Positions 41,261 to 49,829 of a DNA stretch of 64,000 nucleotides are shown piece after piece. Position numbers and translations under genes: made by a program. The stretch is from Bacteroides sp. OF04-15BH (lineage in GTDB: Bacteria; Bacteroidota; Bacteroidia; Bacteroidales; Bacteroidaceae). The DNA lies in the NCBI RefSeq assembly GCF_003477995.1, contig NZ_QUEM01000001.1, positions 190,264-254,263 on the forward strand, written 5' to 3'. How positions within the stretch are numbered: the first letter of the stretch is position 1; every line of letters starts with the position of its first letter. A model generated the notes under the pieces. The model was given only the letters and a program-made list of their open reading frames with translations. It was not told the origin of the DNA and did not search any database.

Positions 41261-41393
41261 TAGGGCAAAAAATAAATCTTTTTGCTACTATGTGAGGCTT
41301 TAAAAATTTAAATCATATAATCTGAGTTTTTATCTTTTATTATGAACCAGCATTCTGTATCAGAAAATGTACAGAGCAAAAAGTGTTTTTAAC

Positions 41394-44300
41394 ATGAAAA
41401 ACAAATGGACAACGGTTTTGGCCTGTTTCCTTTTGGGAGGATTGACTGCTCAAGCAGACCAGGCCTTCAGAAACCATCGTTACGACGGTTTTAAAGTCTT
41501 GTCTACTAACGGTGAGCAGATTGTGTTTATCGGGAATAGCATCACGAATATGCATGAGTGGTGCGAGGCCTTTGATAATCATAATGTAATCAATCGCGGA
41601 ACCTCAGGAGCAGTCAGTGATGAGGTGGTGAACAATCTGGAGTCTATGATTGCCGGAAATCCCAAGAAGGCATTCATTATGATCGGTACCAATGATTTGG
41701 GTACTTCCGGTATCAATAATGCGGCTCATGTGGCAGGTAATGCCCGCCTGATTATTGATTATATTCAAAAGACATCTCCAGAAACAGAGATTTATGTACA
41801 GAGTATTTTGCCAAGTCGGCAGAGAAATCTGCAGCTTCAACAAGAAACCAATGATTCGTTGAAGAATATCTGCCGTGATTTTGAGGTAACTTACATAGAT
41901 TTATGGGACAAACTGTTGAGTGTAAGCCAAAACAATACACATACATTGGATGGCTTGCATCTGAGTGCTACGGGCTACAGAATATGGTGTAATACCATTG
42001 CCGGTTATGTAGGTTCTTCATGTGTCTATCCTGAAGATGCGCAGAATCAGACCGGAGGATTGGGTGGTTCGTATGGCATGCGACTCAGTGCTTTTGGCAT
42101 GCAGAAGGTGGATTCTGAAGATATTCTGTTGATTGGCGATGAAGTGATTCATGGGGGAGAATGGCATGAACTGTTCAGAAGTGGTAAGATAAAGAACAGA
42201 GGTACCGGTTGGGGATGGCCCGGACTGGGAATCGCAGACGTAACGCGGGAAATTCCTGTAATTCTGAAAGGACGCAGTGATAATGAAGAACCTCAGAAAA
42301 TATTTCTTTCTGTAGGTGCTGCTGATATTAATGGGAATACCGCTTTGGAAACACTCAGGGATTCATACGATAAGATGGTACAGGCGGTGCGTGAATTGGC
42401 GCCCAATACTGAAATTTATATTCAGTCAGTTTTGCCGTTTGCTGCATCGGCTACCAATACGAGCCGTACAGAGCCCTTTAATGAGATGTTGAAGGAAATA
42501 GCCGGAAAATATGAAAAGGTAACTTATGTGGATACGTATACGGAAATGGCAGATAACCATACGGCACGGAGCGCTTATTTTACCGGTAATTATCTGTATG
42601 GAAAGGGTTATGTCAAATTGGCCCAAATACTGGCCCGGTATATGGGGGATGATGTGAATCCTGTTTCTGAACAGGAAGCGGAAAAAATATATGCCTTGAT
42701 TTCTGCCCGTCAGAATCTGGCAGACGTAGTTATTGAATCCAAGAAACTCCGTTTCGGAAAAGAGGTGGGAGAGATTGATCCGGAGAAAGGGCAGAAACTG
42801 AAAGAGGCCGTGTCTCTGGCCGAGAAGATGTTGAGTCAGGATCAGAATGTCGTAGAAGAGTTGAATGAAAAGGCTGCTCAACTGTTACAGTTGAAAGAAG
42901 AAGCGATGCAGGGCATCAACCAGCCAAAAGTCAGCACAGCCGGAGAGGAATACTGGTATAAGATCTATACTCCTAACCGTGACTTCCGCTACCTTACTTC
43001 TAATGGAGCAGGAAATGCGCTCGTAGGAGATGTGGATCGGAACTATGCACGGGCCATGTGGAAGTTTGAGAAGAGAGAAAAGGACGGAGAGTATAATATC
43101 GTGAACCGTGCGGATCACTCTTATCTCAATCCGAATGCGGCTTACAATGCTGCCGTGTCTACTCAAAAAGATGAACCGGCGAAAGGATGGACCTTGAGTT
43201 ATTCCAATGCGCCGGGTACCTATATCATTACGAGCGGAACCGTGGAATTGAATCAGACCAGAGAGAACCAGAATTATGCAATTTATAACTGGAGTGGAAA
43301 CCAGACTGGAACAGACCGTACAGATTCCGGATGCCAGTTTGCCTTGAGCGAAGCCGGTGAGCCAACAGAAGAACCGGCTGTAGATGAAAAACCGATGTTA
43401 ACCTATACAAATATAGAAATGGACGGTACTGCACCGTTCCGAATTCCAGATGCCGATGCCGAACAGGTGATGAAGGCAAGAACGTTGAGTGTTGTGATTG
43501 ACTTTACTTCCGAATCCTTACCGGTAGATACGGCTTTTCTGGTAGCAAGCAGTAATGAGAATAAGGAAAACTATTTTGGAGTAGTGCTTCAGGAACGCAC
43601 AAGATATGGAGTGAAATATATTGGCGACAATAATCTGAAAGGATGGTACACTCAGAGTGGCATTGACTTCTCAAAACGCAAGCAAATGGTGATTACCATG
43701 GACGGAGAGACTGAGACATACGCTTATTATACCGACGGAAAACTGGATCGTACCGTTTCGGGTATGGGAGCTTATGGCTACCGTGTGTTTGGAAATGTAC
43801 CTGGAGTAACCGGCCTCTTCCTGGGAGGTATCGTTACGGAGGAGCGCAGCAAGTTTACATTTAAAGGCACGATTCACTCTGTACGTTTTTATAACAGAGT
43901 ACTTTCCGCATCGGAAATAGCAGATCTGGAATATGATGATCAGGAGAGACCGGAACAGGGAGATTCGATTACGGTAAGTATGGCTCAGGGTAAGTTTGTA
44001 TCCGGAAAGGGAGACTGGAACAAGACCTGGCAGAGCACAAGCGATTCACCACGGCTTACCTTTGATTCCGGTTATAATAACATGACTTCCAGTGGAGATA
44101 ATCTGGTGGGATATGTGGGAATGTACAGCCCTCAGAACTATACCTTGTCGGTCCCTGCCGGATATATCATTGAGGGATATACCTTTGATTTCTGTATTCA
44201 TAACAATGGCACGCCGATTACGCTGACTGTTAATGGAAAAACCTATACTTCAAAAACGGAAGATCAGTCGGTGGCAGTGAGTGGCTTGGATAAGTCTGTG

Positions 44301-46340
44301 GCCACCTTTACCTTGAGTGGTGCGAACAAGGGTATTATATTTAAGAACTTCCGGATACATGTCATCAAGGATAACCGTCCGCAGGAGCCACGTGTAGAGA
44401 TCTTTACAACAGCTGCCGGTGCTGCAATTCCTTATCGCATTCCTGCCATAACCAGAATGCATAACGGAGATGTGATTGCAGTGGCCGATTATCGTCATAG
44501 CGGACAGGATATCGGTGTAGTCAAGAATGGCAGAATTGATTTGCATGCCCGTATTTCAAAAGACAACGGAAAGACCTGGGATGAGCTGTTTCCTGTTGTA
44601 GAAGGTTTGGGAGCCAATTATGCGGAAGCAGGTAAAAGCGATTTCTGGGTGGCATTCGGTGATCCTTGTATTACTGCCGACAGGGAGAGCGACCGTGTGT
44701 TGCTGATGAGCTGTGCCGGAAATGTAAGTTTCCCGGCTGGAACAAGAGATCATCATCAGGGTATTGCGGTGTTCCATAGTGAAGATAACGGAGCGACTTG
44801 GGCAGAACCGAAAGATATTGCCGAGAGTATATATGCTCAGTTTGACAAGAGTAAACGCGGACCGGTGCGGGCCATGTTTATCGGTTCCGGTAAGATTCAT
44901 CAGAGTAGATGGACCAAGGTGAAGGATTATTATCGTTTGTATGCGGCTGTTCTGGTGAAAGATGTCAATGGAGTCAACTGCAACTACGTGATTTATTCTG
45001 ATGACTTTGGTGATACATGGAAAGTTTTGGGTGATCCGAATGTGCCGGCCATTCCAAGTGGCGGTGACGAGCCTAAGGCGGAAGAACTTCCGGATGGAAG
45101 CGTATTGATCAGTTCACGTTGTAGCGGAGGAAGATACTATAATATATTCTCTTTCTCTGACAGTGAAAAGGCATTGGGCTGCTGGGGTACCATGGCATTC
45201 TCCGGAGAATCCAATCAGGGAGTCACAGCACAGTCAAACAGCTGTAACGGAGAAATCATGATTGTTCCGGCGCGTCGTAAATCCGATCAGAAAAAAGTGT
45301 TTGTGGCCTTGCAGTCTGTACCTTTCGGACCAGGACGTTCTAATGTCGGCATCTATTATAAAGAACTGGAAAGCCTTGAAGATTTTTCCGATCCGGAGCA
45401 TTTTGCAAAAGAATGGGACGGAAAGCATCAGGCCAGTGTGATGAATTCCGGCTATTCGACAATGACTTTGCAGGCAGACCACACAATAGGCTTCCTGTTC
45501 GAAGAATCTACCTATGGCCGTGACTATAGCATTATCTATAAGAACTATAGTCTGGAAACCATTACTGACAGTTTGTATGTGTATGATGAGGACGTGACTG
45601 CGGATGATATTGTTCGGGATGGTTTTGAGGAGAAACTGGATGATATCCGGGAATATATCGGAAAGAATGTCGGAAATATCAAGGAAACCAGTGCACCGGC
45701 AATTGAAAAGGCAGGAATGCAATATCTGGAAAAGCCGTCAAAAGTGGCTTATGAGGCATTCAATCAGGCGGTACAGGCAGCCGAACTGGTGGAAATTGAG
45801 TCTGGAAAGTATTATCGTTTGCGAAATGCGGAACGTCAGGAAGGAACGCTGTATTTGGTACTCGATCCGGAGGGCATGAGTGCGTCTCTCTTAGAGCGGG
45901 AAGATCCGCGTCAGCTTTTTCTGTTTCAGAAAGATGAGTCCTCAGAAGGATATCGTGTAATCTGTAAGGATAATGAATTTTATATTGGAACAACTCCGGA
46001 TTTATATGCCGAAATACCAGTAACAGAATCTGTCACCGGGGCCGGAGTTTTTTCTGTCAGTTCAACCTTGAAAGGGTTAAGCACAGTGACCTGTAACAAT
46101 GGAGTGAATGCATCCTATGCTTCCATACATTTGGATGCTTCGGGTAAACTGGTGCCTTGGACAATGTCCTCGGAGGCTTCACAATGGTTTGTTGAGCCTA
46201 CAGAGGTGGTCACAGATGTGGACCTACTTTCTCCGGATGCACAGAAAAAATATCCTGTATATGATTTGACCGGGAGGCAGGTACTTCCTCTCCAAAAGGG
46301 AATTTATATTCAGGGAGGACATAAATTTATCATAAAATAG
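41394..46340 (+). CDS. Multidomain secreted sialidase (GH33) with N-terminal SGNH esterase domains
   Basis: A 1648-residue exported enzyme that likely removes sialic acid and possibly O-acetyl groups from host glycans. Signal peptide to about residue 21. The first SGNH domain has Ser49 in IGNSIT and the DGLH triad residues Asp186 and His189. A second, related SGNH domain (from about 235) has lost the serine (GDEV, Asp249-Glu250). A helical FIVAR-like linker (about 420-505), a trefoil-like repeat (510-652), a LamG-like domain (669-850) and another beta domain (856-999) follow. The sialidase (about 1001-1392) has YRIPAI at the FRIP position and Asp-box motifs SKDNGKTWD, SEDNGATWA and SDDFGDTWK. 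A C-terminal tail YDLTGRQV...GIYIQGG resembles Bacteroidota sorting tails. Start 41394 (MKNKWTTVLACFLLGG) gives a clean signal peptide. Confidence 0.92.
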   Translation: MKNKWTTVLACFLLGGLTAQADQAFRNHRYDGFKVLSTNGEQIVFIGNSITNMHEWCEAFDNHNVINRGTSGAVSDEVVNNLESMIAGNPKKAFIMIGTNDLGTSGINNAAHVAGNARLIIDYIQKTSPETEIYVQSILPSRQRNLQLQQETNDSLKNICRDFEVTYIDLWDKLLSVSQNNTHTLDGLHLSATGYRIWCNTIAGYVGSSCVYPEDAQNQTGGLGGSYGMRLSAFGMQKVDSEDILLIGDEVIHGGEWHELFRSGKIKNRGTGWGWPGLGIADVTREIPVILKGRSDNEEPQKIFLSVGAADINGNTALETLRDSYDKMVQAVRELAPNTEIYIQSVLPFAASATNTSRTEPFNEMLKEIAGKYEKVTYVDTYTEMADNHTARSAYFTGNYLYGKGYVKLAQILARYMGDDVNPVSEQEAEKIYALISARQNLADVVIESKKLRFGKEVGEIDPEKGQKLKEAVSLAEKMLSQDQNVVEELNEKAAQLLQLKEEAMQGINQPKVSTAGEEYWYKIYTPNRDFRYLTSNGAGNALVGDVDRNYARAMWKFEKREKDGEYNIVNRADHSYLNPNAAYNAAVSTQKDEPAKGWTLSYSNAPGTYIITSGTVELNQTRENQNYAIYNWSGNQTGTDRTDSGCQFALSEAGEPTEEPAVDEKPMLTYTNIEMDGTAPFRIPDADAEQVMKARTLSVVIDFTSESLPVDTAFLVASSNENKENYFGVVLQERTRYGVKYIGDNNLKGWYTQSGIDFSKRKQMVITMDGETETYAYYTDGKLDRTVSGMGAYGYRVFGNVPGVTGLFLGGIVTEERSKFTFKGTIHSVRFYNRVLSASEIADLEYDDQERPEQGDSITVSMAQGKFVSGKGDWNKTWQSTSDSPRLTFDSGYNNMTSSGDNLVGYVGMYSPQNYTLSVPAGYIIEGYTFDFCIHNNGTPITLTVNGKTYTSKTEDQSVAVSGLDKSVATFTLSGANKGIIFKNFRIHVIKDNRPQEPRVEIFTTAAGAAIPYRIPAITRMHNGDVIAVADYRHSGQDIGVVKNGRIDLHARISKDNGKTWDELFPVVEGLGANYAEAGKSDFWVAFGDPCITADRESDRVLLMSCAGNVSFPAGTRDHHQGIAVFHSEDNGATWAEPKDIAESIYAQFDKSKRGPVRAMFIGSGKIHQSRWTKVKDYYRLYAAVLVKDVNGVNCNYVIYSDDFGDTWKVLGDPNVPAIPSGGDEPKAEELPDGSVLISSRCSGGRYYNIFSFSDSEKALGCWGTMAFSGESNQGVTAQSNSCNGEIMIVPARRKSDQKKVFVALQSVPFGPGRSNVGIYYKELESLEDFSDPEHFAKEWDGKHQASVMNSGYSTMTLQADHTIGFLFEESTYGRDYSIIYKNYSLETITDSLYVYDEDVTADDIVRDGFEEKLDDIREYIGKNVGNIKETSAPAIEKAGMQYLEKPSKVAYEAFNQAVQAAELVEIESGKYYRLRNAERQEGTLYLVLDPEGMSASLLEREDPRQLFLFQKDESSEGYRVICKDNEFYIGTTPDLYAEIPVTESVTGAGVFSVSSTLKGLSTVTCNNGVNASYASIHLDASGKLVPWTMSSEASQWFVEPTEVVTDVDLLSPDAQKKYPVYDLTGRQVLPLQKGIYIQGGHKFIIK

Positions 46341-46355
46341 ATTTTTACTGATCAG

Positions 46356-46396
46356 TCAGGAAAGACAGTCTTGTAAAATAGGACTGTCTTTTCTGA
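46356..46396 (+). terminator. Hairpin between the sialidase and GH20 genes
   Basis: A 15-bp nearly perfect stem (46356-46370 with 46382-46396, one G-T pair) and an 11-base loop lie after the sialidase stop. The tail is only moderately T-rich, so termination may be partial and GH20 may be co-transcribed. Confidence 0.65.
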
Positions 46397-46433
46397 TTCT
46401 TAAATCAGAAGTTTTTAAATAAGATATGGAATT

Positions 46434-49400
46434 ATGAAAATAAAGTTATCTACGTCTTTTTTGTTTGCTTTACTTTTTCCTGTTTATATGGAAGGTAAGG
46501 TAAAAGATTTGTTGCCTCGCCCCCAGCAAATCGAAATGTCTGCAGAAAATGAATCATTTCTTCTGCATCGGTCTGTTGCATTGGAAGATCCAACGGACTG
46601 TGGCCTGTTGAAACTGTTTCTGCAACAGCATCAGTGTCCTTTAGATGATGGAGCAGAGGCACGTATCCAGGTGGAACTTTGTACAGAAATTCCAGGAAGT
46701 TATGATTATCTGCTTCCGGGTTTTGAGAGCGAAGTTTATCAGATTAAGATAGAAAAGAACCTTGTTTCTATAAAGGCTCAGTCAGAAGTGGGAGTGATTC
46801 GTGCCGTGCAGACCCTGCAACAGATGGCAGAAGGCTATGATTCTGCTACTCCTGCTTTGGAGTCGCTTACTATAACTGACTGGCCGGCTTTCAAACTTCG
46901 TGGACTGATGCACGATGTAGGCCGTTCATTTGTCAGTATAGAAGAACTGAAAAAGGAGATTGATTTACTTTCCCGTTTTAAAATTAATGTCTTTCATTGG
47001 CATTTGACAGAAAAGCTGGCCTGGCGGTTTGAAGTAAAGGCCTATCCGCAACTCACGGCTTCCGAGAATATGGTCCGTTATCCGGGATGTTATTATACTC
47101 AGGAAGAATGTCGCGAATTGCAGGACTATGCGGCAGAACGTGGGGTAACAGTTATTCCGGAAATAGATATGCCGGGGCATAGCGATGCTTTCCGTAAGGC
47201 TATGGGGTTTGATATGCAGAGTGATGAAGGGATAGCTGCTTTGAAAAATATTCTTGATGAGGTAGTCCTTACCTTTTCTAAGGCACCCTATATTCATATT
47301 GGAGGTGATGAAGTAAGAATCACTTATCCGAATTTCTTGGAAACAATGGCAGCCTATGTCAGAGGACAGGGACGGAAGGTTGTTGTCTGGAATCGTCTGG
47401 TTTCCGGTCCTCCGACTACGGCAGTGGCGGATATGACGCAAATGTGGGCCAGCTCCGGTCAGAAGGTTTCCGGTATTCCGAATATTGACTGCCGTTATAA
47501 TTACATCAATCATTTTGATGTATATGCCGATGTTGTCGGTATTTATAAAAGCAATATTTATTATGAAGAGAAAGGAAATGAGGATATCGCCGGTACAATT
47601 ACAGCTATATGGAATGATACCAAGACAGAAACTCAGGAAGATATCGTGCGCCAAAACAATTTGTATGCCAACGCACTGGCTACGGCGGAAAGAGCTTGGA
47701 TTGGTGGCGGAAAACAGTATATCGAGACTGGAGGAACTTCTTTACCTTCGTCTGGTGAAGAATATGAAGAGTTTGCAGATTGGGAGCGGCGTTTTCTCTT
47801 CCATAAGAATCATTCCTTGAAAGACGAACCGATTCCTTATGTGCGCCAGTGTAACGTGAAGTGGAGGATTACGGATCCATTTCCGAATGGCGGAGACCCT
47901 CAAAAGGTTTTGCCGCCTGAAACGGATGGCAGTGATTTGTTGCCTATTTCCTTTGATTATGATGGTAAGAAGTATTTTTCATCTGTGGCTACCGGTGCCG
48001 GTATTTATCTGAAGCATATCTGGCATCCGCGTGTACCTTCTTTCTATTCATCACCCGATAACGGATTGACGGCTTATGCTTGGACTTATGTTTATTCTCC
48101 CGTAGCACAGAAAGTGGGGGCTCAGGTGGAGTTCTATACTTATAGCCGCTCAGGCAATGAGAAAGCTCCGGAAAAGGGATGTTGGGACCGCAGAGGATCG
48201 CGTCTTTGGGTGAATGATCAGGAGATTGCCGCTCCGGAATGGAAACAGCCTGGAAAGAATATTTTGCAGGATCATGCTACCGAAGGATTGACCAATGAGA
48301 ATTTTACGGCACGTCCGGTTGTTCCTTTGACTTTGAAGCAGGGATGGAATAAGATCTTTATGAAGTTGCCGCATGCCAGCAGTGGGGGAACAGGAAGAGA
48401 CAAATGGCAATTCACGTTTGTAATTACTGATCCGGAAGGTAAGGATGCGGTAGATGGATTGATTTATTCGCCTTCCAAATCTATGGACGACAGTTCGCAG
48501 GAACTCTCTGTCTATGTGGATTCTTTGTTTCGATATGTCGCTGAGAATTTCAGAGCAGAAGAGGTCGGTTATTATGATGAGGCTCTGGCACAACCTTTGA
48601 AAATAAAATTGGAAGAGGTCTATGCTTCCTTGGGCGAATCTATGTCCGAAGCCGAGCGCAGGAAACAGAAAGAGGATTTACAGAATCTGCTGGGTTCTCT
48701 GAAGAATCAGATGCAGCAAGCTGAAATCAATCAGCCGGTAGTTTCTACCGATGCAGAAGAGGTGTGGTATGTCCTGAGTACTCCTTTGCGAGGAAACCGT
48801 TATCCTTCTTCACCAGGTTCCGGAAAGGAACTGGTGGGGATAACGGAGGCGGGTAAATCTGCCACCTGGAAATTTGAACTTCGGAGAGATGGTACTTATA
48901 ATATTGTCAATGCAGCCGATGGTGGATTCGTATCTCCTGATGCTTCGGAAAACTCACCCTTAAGAATGTCTTTGGCTGAGCCTGATCGGGGATGGACTGT
49001 TTCTGCTTCGGATGAGAAAGGATTGGTTATCCTGACTTCCGGTTCCGTTCAATGGAATCAGACCAATAATGCTCAGCAAGGATATAAAATATTCAATTGG
49101 GGAGGAGGAAAAAATACAACGGACACGGGATGCAAATATAAGATAGAACGTACCAGTTTGCCGGCTTATCCGAAAACAAGTTCAGATAAGGTGTTCTATT
49201 GGTATAAGATTTCTACTCCGCTTCGGGATAATCTGTTTGTTACGTCAAAAGGAGATAATAATTCCTTGATCGGAGCGCAGAATCAGGACTCTGATGCGGT
49301 TCTCTGGAAACTTGTAGAACGTGAAGATGGGGACTTGAATCTGATAAGTCGCTTGGATCAGACTTTTATTTCGCCCGAAGCTCCTCATAATGCTCCGCTG

Positions 49401-49757
49401 CAAACCGTTACTGAAGAACCGGACAGAGGATGGCAGCTGCAGTCTGCCGACACAGAAGGGCATTATATCATTGTCAGCGGTAGTAGTCAGATGAATCAGA
49501 CTAATGGGGGACTCGGTTATCAGATTTATAATTGGGGAGAAGGTAAGAATATCACAGATACCGGATGCCTGTTTGCCTTTACCTTTTGGGGACAGGAAGA
49601 GGAAGATGCAACCCGTGTCCATACTCCGCAACATTCTTTTTCCGATATTGAAAAATGGTTTACGGTAGACGGACGTGAACTTTTTGAACGCCCCACTCAA
49701 AAAGGAATTTATTTATTCCAGTCCGGTTCAGAAATACGTAAAATGATGATAAAATAA
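46434..49757 (+). CDS. GH20 beta-N-acetylhexosaminidase with repeated C-terminal domains
   Basis: A 1107-residue exported hydrolase that releases terminal beta-linked GlcNAc or GalNAc. A signal peptide (MKIKLSTSFLFALLFPVYMEG) is followed by the GH20b alpha/beta domain (about 20-135) and the TIM barrel. Catalysis uses the Asp292-Glu293 pair in HIGGDEV by substrate-assisted mechanism. After the barrel there are a beta domain (about 470-680), a helical linker with DSSQELSVYVDSLFRYVAENF, and two copies of a 130-residue domain (from about 762 and 914) also found once in the sialidase. The end, RELFERPTQKGIYLFQSGSE, resembles the sialidase tail. A gap of 93 nt separates it from the sialidase gene, so the two may be co-transcribed. 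Confidence 0.92.
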   Translation: MKIKLSTSFLFALLFPVYMEGKVKDLLPRPQQIEMSAENESFLLHRSVALEDPTDCGLLKLFLQQHQCPLDDGAEARIQVELCTEIPGSYDYLLPGFESEVYQIKIEKNLVSIKAQSEVGVIRAVQTLQQMAEGYDSATPALESLTITDWPAFKLRGLMHDVGRSFVSIEELKKEIDLLSRFKINVFHWHLTEKLAWRFEVKAYPQLTASENMVRYPGCYYTQEECRELQDYAAERGVTVIPEIDMPGHSDAFRKAMGFDMQSDEGIAALKNILDEVVLTFSKAPYIHIGGDEVRITYPNFLETMAAYVRGQGRKVVVWNRLVSGPPTTAVADMTQMWASSGQKVSGIPNIDCRYNYINHFDVYADVVGIYKSNIYYEEKGNEDIAGTITAIWNDTKTETQEDIVRQNNLYANALATAERAWIGGGKQYIETGGTSLPSSGEEYEEFADWERRFLFHKNHSLKDEPIPYVRQCNVKWRITDPFPNGGDPQKVLPPETDGSDLLPISFDYDGKKYFSSVATGAGIYLKHIWHPRVPSFYSSPDNGLTAYAWTYVYSPVAQKVGAQVEFYTYSRSGNEKAPEKGCWDRRGSRLWVNDQEIAAPEWKQPGKNILQDHATEGLTNENFTARPVVPLTLKQGWNKIFMKLPHASSGGTGRDKWQFTFVITDPEGKDAVDGLIYSPSKSMDDSSQELSVYVDSLFRYVAENFRAEEVGYYDEALAQPLKIKLEEVYASLGESMSEAERRKQKEDLQNLLGSLKNQMQQAEINQPVVSTDAEEVWYVLSTPLRGNRYPSSPGSGKELVGITEAGKSATWKFELRRDGTYNIVNAADGGFVSPDASENSPLRMSLAEPDRGWTVSASDEKGLVILTSGSVQWNQTNNAQQGYKIFNWGGGKNTTDTGCKYKIERTSLPAYPKTSSDKVFYWYKISTPLRDNLFVTSKGDNNSLIGAQNQDSDAVLWKLVEREDGDLNLISRLDQTFISPEAPHNAPLQTVTEEPDRGWQLQSADTEGHYIIVSGSSQMNQTNGGLGYQIYNWGEGKNITDTGCLFAFTFWGQEEEDATRVHTPQHSFSDIEKWFTVDGRELFERPTQKGIYLFQSGSEIRKMMIK

Positions 49758-49787
49758 AAGCTGTTTTTTTGTAAATCCAAAAGAAGT

Positions 49788-49805
49788 ACCTATATTGATA
49801 GGTAA
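49788..49805 (+). promoter_or_regulatory. Perfect dyad before the GH2 gene
   Basis: TACCTATATTGATAGGTA: 7-bp arms around ATTG, 24 nt before the GH2 start. No T-run follows, so an operator or RNA stem is more likely than a terminator. Confidence 0.4.
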
Positions 49806-49829
49806 ATTATTAAAATTAGGATCTATATC

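Larger units (their letters stand above)
40855..41393 (+). other. Intergenic region with tandem repeats, hairpins, terminator and promoter
   Basis: This gap of about 540 bp holds three 22-bp tandem repeats (40905-40970), two hairpins (40962-40985 and 40986-41005), a strong terminator (41053-41102), a TAnnTTTG promoter element (41226-41233), an AT-rich palindrome (41235-41260) and a 16-codon upstream frame (41342-41392). No full gene is supported. Confidence 0.6.
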
